From Nitrospirota bacterium (lineage in GTDB: Bacteria; Nitrospirota; Nitrospiria; Nitrospirales; UBA8639): a DNA stretch of 52,679 nucleotides. The notes beneath the pieces are model-generated. The model saw only the letters and a list, made by a program, of their open reading frames with translations, was not told the DNA's origin and did not search any database. A program made the position numbers and the translations under genes. Each line of letters begins with the position of its first letter. Within the stretch, counting starts at the first letter, position 1. Shown in pieces: positions 34,860 through 43,457 of this stretch. The stretch lies in assembly GCA_029865515.1 (NCBI GenBank), contig JAOUGQ010000001.1, forward strand, positions 1 to 52,679, in the 5' to 3' direction.

Positions 34860-36730
34860 TACGTTGATTCCTCTTCTGAAAGCACCTGAACCACCGGAGA
34901 AGGCCGCGCCAATCCAGCCGTTCGCCTCTCCACCACTCGTTGATCCCATCGGCTGAGCCAAAATACGAAAAAGACCGATAACCAGAATACGATCATATTA
35001 ACGGTGACCATCTTCGCAGCAAATCCCAATGAAGGGGTAAATGCCCACGAGGAACGATCCGGCATTAATTCAGAGATATGCCATTCCAATCGACCAGCAG
35101 ATCGAATATACCCCATCAACCCCATCACCCATGAAAACGCGGCAGCCACGACAAACAACGCGACTATCCCGCGCGGAGTAATTCGTCCCCACTGAACAGG
35201 CCCGGTCATTTCAGCGCCTCGCAACAACAACCGATTGAGCAATAAGCCCCCCACGACCACGGTAGCTGTCGTCATCCCTTGAGGGGTAGAAAGCCCGACT
35301 CGCACATTCGCCGGTATATAGAATCCATAAATAGCCAACCACACAATATTGGCAATGCCCATGAAAAACAATAACAGGAGTAATGCATTCCCCGCTGATG
35401 CCCACTGTACGGTCACCACCCGATTGGCACGCCGATACAAAATATAGCTCAGAGCAGTCAAACAGATCATCACGTTAATCGCGCCGTTCTTGGCGGACAT
35501 CACACCGAATTGACCAATGACCGGATGTTGCGCAGCACCCATGGCTTTCATCTCACTGGCACTCATGGCAATGGTGTGCGGCGTAAACCACACGAGAAAA
35601 CAGACCATCAAGGCAAATAGGATGGCTTTAAAATACGGATGATAGCGTTCGCCTCCTTGAAGACGGGCCAAGGATTGCCAGATGTAATAATTAATTCCTA
35701 AAAACAACACCCCGACCATAATGGCTTGGAGCACAAACAGCCACGACAACATCCCTCCCATCATCGTAATGCCCATATGCTGTCTGAACTCAAACACCGC
35801 CCGCATCAGCCAATATCCGGCAAGTGGCATGGGGAGAAGCGCACAGACCATGACCACAATAAACACATGCCCTACCCAATCATAATACGCCCGGTCTTCT
35901 GAAGTTTTTGCCATGAAAAACCGGTACGCTGCATAGGCGACAACCACGGCTCCACCCGACATAATATCTGCCAAAAAGCGATGAGCGTTCAGTGGATTCC
36001 ACAAAGGAGAGTGCAGAAGATGCCACACATTGCCTAAAAAATGGCCTTGGGCATCGACCCCAGACGGGGCCATCATAAAAGAAGCCCATGAATTGGCTAA
36101 CAACAACAAAATCACTCCGGTTCCGTTTGAAAGAATACCAAGCGTCATATGCACCCACTTCGTCGCCGGGGTTTTCAGGAAATTCCAGGTGTAATAATAA
36201 AGCGTCAACAGAAAGGCTTCACTCACAAACACCGTGGCATACACCGGCATCACCGGCTTAAAGGTCGCCCCCATATAGCTCATAAACCCAGGATATAGAG
36301 TGACAAAGGTCACAAGCATGAGAGAGCCTAACAAGGCCGTAATGGACATCGACAACAACGCCACACGTAAAATATCACGGGCCAACCCGTCGAACTTCTG
36401 TTGGGAAGCCTGATGCTTGCGCGTGAATCCCAAAAACTCCAGTAAAAGACTAAACAAGGGAAGGGCTAACACAAAACCGCCAAAATAAGTATGTTGCTGG
36501 GTCACAAACCAGACGATCAGCCGGTTATTCACAAGAGGGTAGGAAGAGTAGGTCTGAATAATTTCTACCGCAGCTGGACCCTCAATAGACCCCTGAGTTT
36601 GGTAGAAAATATCCTGAGTTGGCTGTCCATCATTTGACGGTAAGGACTTGGGATCCGCGCCCAACGCCATTCCCGTCTGCAGCAGAAAGACGACCAGAAA
36701 GCCCAATAATGGCTTTACAATTTGTATCAA
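34859..36730 (-). CDS. Cytochrome bd-like oxidase core subunit, copy B
   Basis: 623 residues, a homologue of copy A (29174-31141) along the full length, with about twelve to fourteen membrane helices. It has its own signal/anchor (LLGFLVVFLLQTGMALG). TQQHTYFGGFVLALPLF places the candidate haem His at H80. Shared landmarks are ANSWASFMMAPSGVD, NPLNAHRFL, TPHTIAMSASEMKAMGAAQHPV and GLMGYIRSAGRLEWH. Copy B lacks the long Gly/Pro/Glu region of copy A, and it is not followed by cytochromes c. The start is TTG at 36730, one base after the stop of the membrane gene upstream. Whether it reduces oxygen is not shown. Confidence 0.82.
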   Translation of the reverse strand: MIQIVKPLLGFLVVFLLQTGMALGADPKSLPSNDGQPTQDIFYQTQGSIEGPAAVEIIQTYSSYPLVNNRLIVWFVTQQHTYFGGFVLALPLFSLLLEFLGFTRKHQASQQKFDGLARDILRVALLSMSITALLGSLMLVTFVTLYPGFMSYMGATFKPVMPVYATVFVSEAFLLTLYYYTWNFLKTPATKWVHMTLGILSNGTGVILLLLANSWASFMMAPSGVDAQGHFLGNVWHLLHSPLWNPLNAHRFLADIMSGGAVVVAYAAYRFFMAKTSEDRAYYDWVGHVFIVVMVCALLPMPLAGYWLMRAVFEFRQHMGITMMGGMLSWLFVLQAIMVGVLFLGINYYIWQSLARLQGGERYHPYFKAILFALMVCFLVWFTPHTIAMSASEMKAMGAAQHPVIGQFGVMSAKNGAINVMICLTALSYILYRRANRVVTVQWASAGNALLLLLFFMGIANIVWLAIYGFYIPANVRVGLSTPQGMTTATVVVGGLLLNRLLLRGAEMTGPVQWGRITPRGIVALFVVAAAFSWVMGLMGYIRSAGRLEWHISELMPDRSSWAFTPSLGFAAKMVTVNMIVFWLSVFFVFWLSRWDQRVVERRTAGLARPSPVVQVLSEEEST

Positions 36731-36731
36731 G

Positions 36732-37805
36732 TTAATTCACCAAATTGCCATGCCCGATTTTAGCATCAGCAAGGGAAGGAAGAGACTCGGCGGCCTTTGA
36801 TTTTTGAAGAATCCCCATCACAAAGGGACAGCTTTGTAAGGATTCAGGAATCGTTACCAGACGTTCTTCATAGGATTTTCGCCAGCCCAGAAAGAGAGTA
36901 TATACAGTCAACAACAGCGCGGTGCAGGCCGCCATCGCGACAAACCCCAACTGAGACACTTCCTCGACCCGGAACACAAAGGCGGTCATCCCCATGAGCA
37001 CAAGAAAATAGGTGGCAGAAAAGGTCAAACTGGGCCACACCCAAAACCAAAGAGATGACAGCCAGGTTTTTGGCCTACGTTCTTTTTGATCTTGAGCATA
37101 GAGCGTTTCCCCAGCGAAAAACGCCATCAACCCGATGGAAGCGACAATAACCGGGACGAGTAATGATTGAACCATGGGCTGAAGTTCGATGGACCCTATA
37201 CGGAACAGAAGCCACGATCCGACTATCCCCATGATGGTGGCCAATGCTCCCCATTTCAAAACCGCGCCTATCTCCAGGGGAATCCATTTTCTTAATGCCT
37301 CTCCATCAGGAAATGTTGGCACCACAACGCCTTGATGCATCAATCGTTGCACATGACCGATTTCAAAGGCATCCCGAGTCACGGATGTACATGAAATAAT
37401 AATCGCCATCATGGCCGGACCTTCAGGGTGGAGTAAAAAATCGTACCCCACAAATACTTGAAGAATCGCCAGAACCAGGAGAGATAATTGAATACTATAG
37501 ACCAGGCCGATCCATCCCACCAACCACACCCATCGCTGAGTACCATCCTGACGCAAGGATTCCTGAAGCGTGCCCCCCCGGCCTTGCCGATAGGCCCAGA
37601 TTGCCGCAAGCATAGAAATGCACCCACTAAAACCAAGTAGCACCAAAGGCTCCGAAAGCGGCAAGACCTGCTTAAGAAGACGGTAAATCCCAAAAGCCAC
37701 CAGACCGGGAACCAGCATAACCAACCGTTTTCGTTTACGGACAGGTGGATCCGTCACTAAGGCATTCAACTGTGGAAGGACACGTAGGGAAAGTCGATGC
37801 AACAT
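36732..37805 (-). CDS. Polytopic membrane protein of operon B, function unknown
   Basis: 357 residues, about eight hydrophobic helices. A conserved-looking polar loop reads HPEGPAMMAIIISCTSVTRDAFEIGHVQRL near 135-160 and is followed by PTFPDGEALRKWIP; the His and Cys there could hold a cofactor. The C-terminus is soluble. I do not recognise the family. It ends one base before the bd-like core, so the two are translated together and it may be an accessory or second subunit of that complex. Confidence 0.7.
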   Translation of the reverse strand: MLHRLSLRVLPQLNALVTDPPVRKRKRLVMLVPGLVAFGIYRLLKQVLPLSEPLVLLGFSGCISMLAAIWAYRQGRGGTLQESLRQDGTQRWVWLVGWIGLVYSIQLSLLVLAILQVFVGYDFLLHPEGPAMMAIIISCTSVTRDAFEIGHVQRLMHQGVVVPTFPDGEALRKWIPLEIGAVLKWGALATIMGIVGSWLLFRIGSIELQPMVQSLLVPVIVASIGLMAFFAGETLYAQDQKERRPKTWLSSLWFWVWPSLTFSATYFLVLMGMTAFVFRVEEVSQLGFVAMAACTALLLTVYTLFLGWRKSYEERLVTIPESLQSCPFVMGILQKSKAAESLPSLADAKIGHGNLVN

Positions 37806-37871
37806 ACCGTTATTCGCTTCGAAGGGTTTTCCGGATTTCGACTTTTCTGGTGAATGCGTTACAAGGCAGCC

Positions 37872-38387
37872 TCATGAGCGCCCTGCCGCCATTCCAAAAT
37901 ATCGGGTTTTGACTTCTTCCATCAGTGCAACTGTCACTTCGGACATACCCCGATCCAACGCGGTCCGCTCCAACTCAGTCTTGGCCATCGCCCGGATTCC
38001 AGACGGCACATTACCCAAACGACGCTCCGCGTCTGGACTCCACTCCACAATACCCTTATTGCGGGCGACACCCACACGTGAAAACGTCAGAACCCGTTGT
38101 CGCTGCGCGTTGGCAAAGGTCTCGACTTCATCACGAACCAAAGGGGCCAAGTACGGGGGAAGCCGGTTTAATTGATACAAGGCCTCATCGGTCCAAACCA
38201 TTCCAGGAACCAGGAGATCCAATTCTTTAACATCCCCTTCTACCCCAACTGAAAAACTACAGTGATTGCAATGAAATTTCACAAACACAGAATCGGCAGG
38301 GAACTCCTCAATCTCTGTTACCTGCAAGGGATATTGGCAACCACATTGCACGATCGGCTCACCCAATTTTTCCCGGATAGAGGACAT
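37872..38387 (-). CDS. PCP_red-domain protein (two tandem copies)
   Basis: 171 residues. The N-terminal part has CGC (15-17) and CNHC (40-43), a likely four-Cys metal site. Two repeats follow, each of the kind found at the C-terminus of light-independent protochlorophyllide reductase subunit B (PCP_red): W(T)DEALYQLNRLPPYLAPLVRDEVE near 61-110, and W(S)PDAERRLGNVPSGIRAMAKTELE near 118-165. No chlorophyll genes surround it, so a role in electron transfer or cofactor handling for the neighbouring oxidase is more likely. The gene overlaps the DUF420 gene by 29 bases. Confidence 0.75.
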   Translation of the reverse strand: MSSIREKLGEPIVQCGCQYPLQVTEIEEFPADSVFVKFHCNHCSFSVGVEGDVKELDLLVPGMVWTDEALYQLNRLPPYLAPLVRDEVETFANAQRQRVLTFSRVGVARNKGIVEWSPDAERRLGNVPSGIRAMAKTELERTALDRGMSEVTVALMEEVKTRYFGMAAGRS

Positions 38388-39084
38388 ACAGCATCGTATA
38401 GGTAAACGTTCCGGTCATAAACAATACACAATAGATCACCATGGTGAATTTTCCGAGTACCCGATGCCGTCTAGCCCCATTAGGCCAAATCCGTTGAATA
38501 GAGATTTCAATTCCAAACACCATCGCAATGAGAATGATAAGGCCAAGATACACACTGAATTTCCCCATGGAAAATCCAGACGCCATCACCCGTGACCCGA
38601 AGAACAAAAGGACGACAGTCGTCACACCTCCAAGGATCGTGGCAATGCGTCGTCCGGATGTCTGCAAAATCGCTTCCTTCAAGACCCGCTGACCTTCCAC
38701 GAAGGCCTGCGACCGAAACCCCAGCACCATCATATAAATGGCCATAATCAGGCCGATCACCACCAGAAGAATATGTAAGGTCAACACAGGGACAAATACT
38801 TTATCGTATAGCCATTGAGGCCCGCCAAACCCTTCCTTCCCTTCAAAAGCCAAAACACCCAGATTGCGGAAAAGATAATAACTGACAAAGAAGGTGAGCA
38901 TGGCGATCATCCCACCGAACATCAACCAATGGTGATGATCGGCTTTGTGGTTTCTGGCCTGAATCCATCCGACGATAAACAACCCCGTAAAGAGTGTCGC
39001 CATCAGTTGACTTACGTCGGCTCCGATCGTCGCATGGGTCCCGAAAAATCCCGGTTCCCTCAGCCATACTGCGATATCATCCAT
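38359..39084 (-). CDS. DUF420-family membrane protein
   Basis: 241 residues with about five to six membrane helices. The DUF420 pattern is visible: HHHWLMFGGMIAMLTFFVSYYLFR, VPVLTLHILLVVIGLIM, and RRHRVLGKFTMVIYCVLFMTGTFTYTMLYVL. Such proteins (CtaM/YozB-like) are linked to haem-copper oxidase assembly in other bacteria. In this operon, upstream of a bd-like core, it may do the same for that core; this is inference. It overlaps the downstream PCP_red gene. Confidence 0.75.
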   Translation of the reverse strand: MDDIAVWLREPGFFGTHATIGADVSQLMATLFTGLFIVGWIQARNHKADHHHWLMFGGMIAMLTFFVSYYLFRNLGVLAFEGKEGFGGPQWLYDKVFVPVLTLHILLVVIGLIMAIYMMVLGFRSQAFVEGQRVLKEAILQTSGRRIATILGGVTTVVLLFFGSRVMASGFSMGKFSVYLGLIILIAMVFGIEISIQRIWPNGARRHRVLGKFTMVIYCVLFMTGTFTYTMLYVLYPGKIG

Positions 39085-39105
39085 AGGTGGGTGCCACGCC
39101 TTTCC

Positions 39106-40083
39106 TTATTTCGTGCCTTGAATGATGGCACGGGGTTCTAATTCTTCGACCATACGAAATCCAGCTTGTTCCATCCATTGTTGACTGTCTTGAATCGTAA
39201 AACACTCCCCGCATTCAGTGTTCACCATAATATGGACGGCAAAGGCTGTGGTCCAGGCAGGGCTCGTCCTCGAGGGATCTAAAAACCGGTCTTTAATGAT
39301 CAGCCTTCCTCCCTCACTCAGGCAACCGTACACTTTTGCCACTAACGCCGCATTAGCCCGACCATCCTGGTAATGCAGGATATCTGACATGAGCGCAATA
39401 TCATAAGGCCCTTGAAAAGCATCGACATGAAAGTTACCGCCTTGCAGATGGATACGATCTTTTAACCCCGCGCTTTCCACGCGTTGCCTGGCAACATTCA
39501 GGGTTTGGGGGAGATCAAAAACCGTGGCGGATAACCCGGGATGCTCCAAGCAAAACGCAATGGCATTGGTTCCAGCCCCACCACCAATATCCAGCAACCG
39601 ATTGGCTCCATGAAGTGGAACCCGTTCCGCCAATCCCTGCCCGCTTCCTCGCCCGATCCGATCCAACACCGTGAGCACATGGGCACCCAGTTCAGGATTC
39701 GTTTCAAAAACGTGTTGGGTCACGGGTGAACGTCCGGTTCTCACGGTCTGTTCCAACTGTCCCCAATGACTCCACTCAGCGTCATGCAACAGTAATAAAT
39801 GGCCGACATAATCGGAACCCGGTTGCACCAGATATCGTTCAGCGACCGGGGTATTGGCATACAGCTTATCTTCTTTCGTTAACACGCGCATCGCGACTAA
39901 GGCGTTCATCACTAACTCCAAGGCCCGGGAGCTGAGATTCAGTGCATCGGCCACCTCAGTGACCGTGAGAGACTGTCCCTTGAGAGCGGTAAAGAGATCA
40001 AGCTTAACACCAGTGAGGAGTATTTTGGTTTCCCAGTAGTAACCTATCTGGAAAATATCTGCGAGGGACAACTCACGTGTCAC
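39106..40083 (-). CDS. SAM-dependent O-methyltransferase family 2 protein
   Basis: About 325 residues. The N-terminal dimerisation winged helix covers about 5-95 (VKLDLFTALKG, LTVTEVADALNLSSRALELVMNALV). The Rossmann core carries the SAM motif DIGGGAGTNAIAF near 185, followed by ATVFDLPQ and ALMSDILHY. It resembles hydroxyneurosporene/acetylserotonin-type methyltransferases; the substrate is unknown, though a quinone-like or isoprenoid acceptor would suit the setting. I start at GTG 40083, preceded by GAGG; TTG at 40101 is an alternative with no visible ribosome binding site. First gene of operon B. Confidence 0.85.
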   Translation of the reverse strand: MTRELSLADIFQIGYYWETKILLTGVKLDLFTALKGQSLTVTEVADALNLSSRALELVMNALVAMRVLTKEDKLYANTPVAERYLVQPGSDYVGHLLLLHDAEWSHWGQLEQTVRTGRSPVTQHVFETNPELGAHVLTVLDRIGRGSGQGLAERVPLHGANRLLDIGGGAGTNAIAFCLEHPGLSATVFDLPQTLNVARQRVESAGLKDRIHLQGGNFHVDAFQGPYDIALMSDILHYQDGRANAALVAKVYGCLSEGGRLIIKDRFLDPSRTSPAWTTAFAVHIMVNTECGECFTIQDSQQWMEQAGFRMVEELEPRAIIQGTK

Positions 40084-40196
40084 ACGGGGCCTCAAACTCA
40101 AAATACGACTAAAGAATCATTTTCGATGTCGATCTTAACGGGGTCACTTTGCGAGGTCAAATGCTTACAGGAAAGGAAAAGTCCCAAAGCCAACTA

Positions 40197-40236
40197 CAAA
40201 AAACAAGGGCAACCAGCCCATGGCCAGTTGCCCTTG
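40197..40236 (-). terminator. Rho-independent terminator after cupredoxin-like gene
   Basis: CAAGGGCAAC (40204-40213) pairs perfectly with GTTGCCCTTG (40227-40236). On the minus strand a run of T follows. It ends the transcript of the 40267-41061 gene and separates it from operon B. Confidence 0.88.
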
Positions 40237-40266
40237 TCGGAAGAGCGATTCTCGAGGGAACCAGAC

Positions 40267-41061
40267 TTATTTGATCTCGAAATTCGCTTCGACGGTTCCC
40301 CCGTCCTTTACATCCACATCGGCTTCCACCTGGCCGGCAATAGGATGCCAGGCCATCACTTTGTGCTTACCAGCAGGCACATCCTTGATTTCGAAGGTAC
40401 CATCCGCGCCCGCCACGCCGTAATGGGCATTGGTCACCGGCAAATACCAGGCTTGCATAAACTCATGCTGATCACATTGCAACCGCAACACAGAACCCTT
40501 TTTGGACATTTTCAGCTTGACACTTTTATCCAACGAATCGCCTTTCTTGGCTAATCCGATATTGAACTCCGTGCTGGACTTGGCACCCAACTGATCGAAG
40601 CTATGCGGGTTGTGCAACACGCCTTCCGCAGATTTAGGGTCGCTTGGATCGGCATCGTTATTGACCACTTTAAACTGCCCCAGACTCACGGCAATTCCCG
40701 TATACGGCTTAAATTCGCACAATTCGGCCACAACCGATTGGGGAGCTTCTTTTTTGGCTTTGTCGGTAAACCCCTTGTCTTCAACATCACGAACCGATAC
40801 GACCGCATTTTTCAAACCCTTGCTTCCATCCACTTCCACTTCCTTGAGCAACCGAGTATTTCCATCAGCACTTTTGCTCTCATTTTTTTTGCAAAATTCC
40901 GTATTGGGAAATTTTTTAAACGCGAATTCCTTCGGTGGCGGAACTTTTCCGGTAAACGTGACTTTCCCTTTAATTGTTCCGCCTGCCTGGGCCACTAATG
41001 GCGCGGCAATCAGAATACCACCAATCAATAAAGACATAGTAAAAGACTGACGATTCCTCAT
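40267..41061 (-). CDS. Exported cupredoxin-like protein with C-terminal regulatory-like domain (1)
   Basis: 264 residues. A signal peptide spans 1-26 (SLLIGGILIAAPLVAQA). An N-terminal strand motif GGTIKGKVTFTGK is shared with two paralogues at 45510-46430 and 46446-47375. The copper-ligand pattern C196-x2-H199-x2-M202 (QCDQHEFM), with an upstream His at 150 or 153, matches blue copper proteins. A domain like the carboxypeptidase regulatory domain ends it (GTFEIKDVPAGKHKVMAWHP). It is Lys-rich, unlike its paralogues. It has its own promoter (41207-41236) and terminator, so it is a single-gene unit. Probable periplasmic electron carrier; the partner is unknown. Confidence 0.78.
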   Translation of the reverse strand: MRNRQSFTMSLLIGGILIAAPLVAQAGGTIKGKVTFTGKVPPPKEFAFKKFPNTEFCKKNESKSADGNTRLLKEVEVDGSKGLKNAVVSVRDVEDKGFTDKAKKEAPQSVVAELCEFKPYTGIAVSLGQFKVVNNDADPSDPKSAEGVLHNPHSFDQLGAKSSTEFNIGLAKKGDSLDKSVKLKMSKKGSVLRLQCDQHEFMQAWYLPVTNAHYGVAGADGTFEIKDVPAGKHKVMAWHPIAGQVEADVDVKDGGTVEANFEIK

Positions 41062-41206
41062 GATGCTTCCTCCTAGTTGTTAAGAAAAAATTTGAGTTGA
41101 CGAGGGAAACTACCAACTTGAAAGGTTAAAAACCACCCACCTGCTTGACCACGGCCAGGTGAAAAAAGTTGATCGTGGAATGATTGTCTGACTGCACCCA
41201 CTTCCG

Positions 41207-41236
41207 TATATATCAGGAATAAAAAAAACGTGTCAA
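41207..41236 (-). promoter_or_regulatory. Strong promoter candidate of cupredoxin-like gene 1
   Basis: On the minus strand a perfect TTGACA (41236-41231) is followed after 18 bases by TATATA (41212-41207). The leader to the ATG at 41061 would be about 140 bases. The rest of the 41062-41366 gap shows no coding frame I accept. Confidence 0.6.
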
Positions 41237-41366
41237 GGAAACCAACTTGCAATAGGTCCTTTGGATCATCCTTTAGGCCTTTTAGTTCTACAAAAATCAA
41301 AGATTCGTGAAACCACCCTGTTTACAAAAACCATCACACAAGCACGACCGGTTATCTGGACAATAC

Positions 41367-43352
41367 TCATTTTTGATGCACGGGTTCCTTAAGTACCGCC
41401 AACATTTCAGCAATGCTCTCTTTCATCGCCTCTGCTTGAAAGACTGGAGCCGAACACATCCGATCGGTGCAGACAAAGGCCACAGGACGCCCATCGTAGG
41501 GAAAAACAATTTCACCCCATTTGGGTTGCCCTTCACGGGGGTCAAACCACCTCACAATTTTCCCTGGGCAATAGAGCTCACGGCCTTTTAACAACAAGGC
41601 TTGGGCCATTGGATCAAAGGATCCCCCCACCACGGCAATATGAACGGGAATCCGAAACCATTGATCGATGGCTAAACCTGCCAACGCGACAGGGAGGGGT
41701 TCCGGAGAAGTCACTATGAACTGTAACGTTCTTTCGGCAATGGATTGGTATTCCGGCTTCCCCGTGAGATGAAAAAGAGTCAGGTACCAGAGCGCAGCTT
41801 GAAAGTTTTCCGTCACCGGTTTCGTGGGCAACTTCAGAAGACCCAATGAGTCGGACGTGCCTGGATGATCGAAGAAACCCCCGTTCACGGAATCTTGCAA
41901 TAATTGCTGATTGACTTCAGCAAGAACTTCAGCGTTTTGCAAAAACCGAGGCTGCCCTGTGGCACTAAACGCCTCAAGCAATGCTTGCCCAAAGAGGATG
42001 TGGTCAGACAATAATCCGTACAAGCCGAGTTCCCCTTCCACCTCGACATGGGCGAGCCCCCTTTTCACGTCAAAGCGTTTTTCATACAACTGGGTGAGGG
42101 CCTGAAGGGCTATGTCCCGTATCTCCGTTTTTCCCAACACCGGAAATGCATGCAGGTAGGCCCATGCCATCAATGCATTACTTCCTGTGAAAATCCGCTG
42201 ATCTACTCCAGGAATACCGATAGCCAATCGCTTGCGTTCACTCAAAGCATAGTACTCGGCACCCGATACGAAAGGTCCCCCTTCAGGACCCCGGACATCG
42301 GCGTCCTGGCTTTCATAAAACAGCCTCGCTTGCGGATCCGTTAAAAACCGCGAGACATACTCAATGAGAGCTTCGGCAACACGTTTGAACTGAAGATCTC
42401 CAGTGAGTTGAAAGGCTTCAACATAATTGCGGAGATTCCGGGCTTGAATGGTCAACATTTTTTCAAAATGCGGCTGAGTCCAGTCCGCTTGTTCAGCATA
42501 GCGGTAAAACCCGCCCCAAACAGGATCGAGTAAGGGCAGTTGTTTTTCCAAGGTTTGCAAGCCCATCTTGAGCAATTCAGGGTCGTTTTCAAAGAAGCCA
42601 TGTGCAAAGGCCATCTGGATCGCTTCGGGTTCAAAAAATTTTGGCGCATTCCGAAACCCTCCATTAACAGCATCAAATTGCGCTCTCATGATCTCAACAC
42701 TTTGCTTAACCATAGAGACCTGAAGCGCATTACCCTTGGAAGGGCTGGCTTCGACCTTCTCCTTCACCCGGTTCCATAACCTGGAGGCCTGATTGAGTAA
42801 AGCAGCCTTATCGGTTGAATAGAGAGACTGCATCTCAAGAAGCAGTTCTTCCATTTCCTCAGGTTCCAGTGCGTTCGCTTGAAAGAGAATCTCCCCGGTC
42901 GGCAATAACAGATTGGTCGTCGGCCATCCTCCAGCTCGATAACGAGCCTGTAAATCTGGACGCTGATCGGTATCGACTCGAACAGGAATAAAGTTGTCAT
43001 TCAGCAACTGTATAATACGAGGATTGGCGTACGTCGCCTGATCCATCACATGACAGGCATGACACCATACCGCAGTAAGATCCAAAAGAATTAATTTATC
43101 TTCAGCTTGGGCTTGTCGGAAGGATTCCGATCCCCATTCATACCATTGGATAGACGGCCGGACATCGGTATCCACCACAGTGATTGTTTCAGCGTAAACG
43201 GAATTTCCGAGGAGAAACATGCCAAGCCCACCTATACACAACGATCTACGTACAAACTGAAGAAGGGGAGGACCATATCTCGCAGAAACCCATGACAAGG
43301 AATGCCCTGTCAGAATTTTGTGCCAGGATGGCGATAGGTGGGAATATGTCAT
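41367..43352 (-). CDS. Exported thioredoxin-fold DUF255 protein (YyaL/SPATA20-like)
   Basis: 661 residues. A hydrophobic stretch around 36-55 (LCIGGLGMFLLGNSVYA) acts as signal peptide, giving a periplasmic protein, whereas most YyaL relatives are cytoplasmic. The thioredoxin-like domain has WCHACH with C97 and C100, and the cis-Pro loop GGWPTTNLLLP near 143. A long helical (six-hairpin, alpha/alpha barrel-like) region covers about 200-600. The terminal part carries several Cys residues. It may reduce or shuffle disulfides, or handle copper or haem ligands, for exported redox proteins nearby; this is inferred from position. Confidence 0.82.
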   Translation of the reverse strand: MTYSHLSPSWHKILTGHSLSWVSARYGPPLLQFVRRSLCIGGLGMFLLGNSVYAETITVVDTDVRPSIQWYEWGSESFRQAQAEDKLILLDLTAVWCHACHVMDQATYANPRIIQLLNDNFIPVRVDTDQRPDLQARYRAGGWPTTNLLLPTGEILFQANALEPEEMEELLLEMQSLYSTDKAALLNQASRLWNRVKEKVEASPSKGNALQVSMVKQSVEIMRAQFDAVNGGFRNAPKFFEPEAIQMAFAHGFFENDPELLKMGLQTLEKQLPLLDPVWGGFYRYAEQADWTQPHFEKMLTIQARNLRNYVEAFQLTGDLQFKRVAEALIEYVSRFLTDPQARLFYESQDADVRGPEGGPFVSGAEYYALSERKRLAIGIPGVDQRIFTGSNALMAWAYLHAFPVLGKTEIRDIALQALTQLYEKRFDVKRGLAHVEVEGELGLYGLLSDHILFGQALLEAFSATGQPRFLQNAEVLAEVNQQLLQDSVNGGFFDHPGTSDSLGLLKLPTKPVTENFQAALWYLTLFHLTGKPEYQSIAERTLQFIVTSPEPLPVALAGLAIDQWFRIPVHIAVVGGSFDPMAQALLLKGRELYCPGKIVRWFDPREGQPKWGEIVFPYDGRPVAFVCTDRMCSAPVFQAEAMKESIAEMLAVLKEPVHQK

Positions 43353-43457
43353 GAAAGCCCTACTTTAGGAGGAAACACACACACCCATGGATTTGCTTGT
43401 TGCCTCCCGTCTTGAATGCCTAAGGGCAAACCAACCAAGCACAGCGTATTGATCAGG

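Noticed and set aside
40126..40554. 142-codon plus-strand frame across the terminator and the cupredoxin-like gene
   Set aside because: It runs through a strong terminator stem and opposite a signal-peptide protein with a complete ligand motif.
41073..41300. 75-codon minus-strand frame upstream of cupredoxin-like gene 1
   Set aside because: It covers the strong promoter and the leader of that gene and has no recognisable domain or ribosome binding site.
43376..43457. Plus-strand 21-codon frame after AGGAGG upstream of the DUF255 gene
   Set aside because: Ribosome binding site spacing is too long and the peptide has no features.
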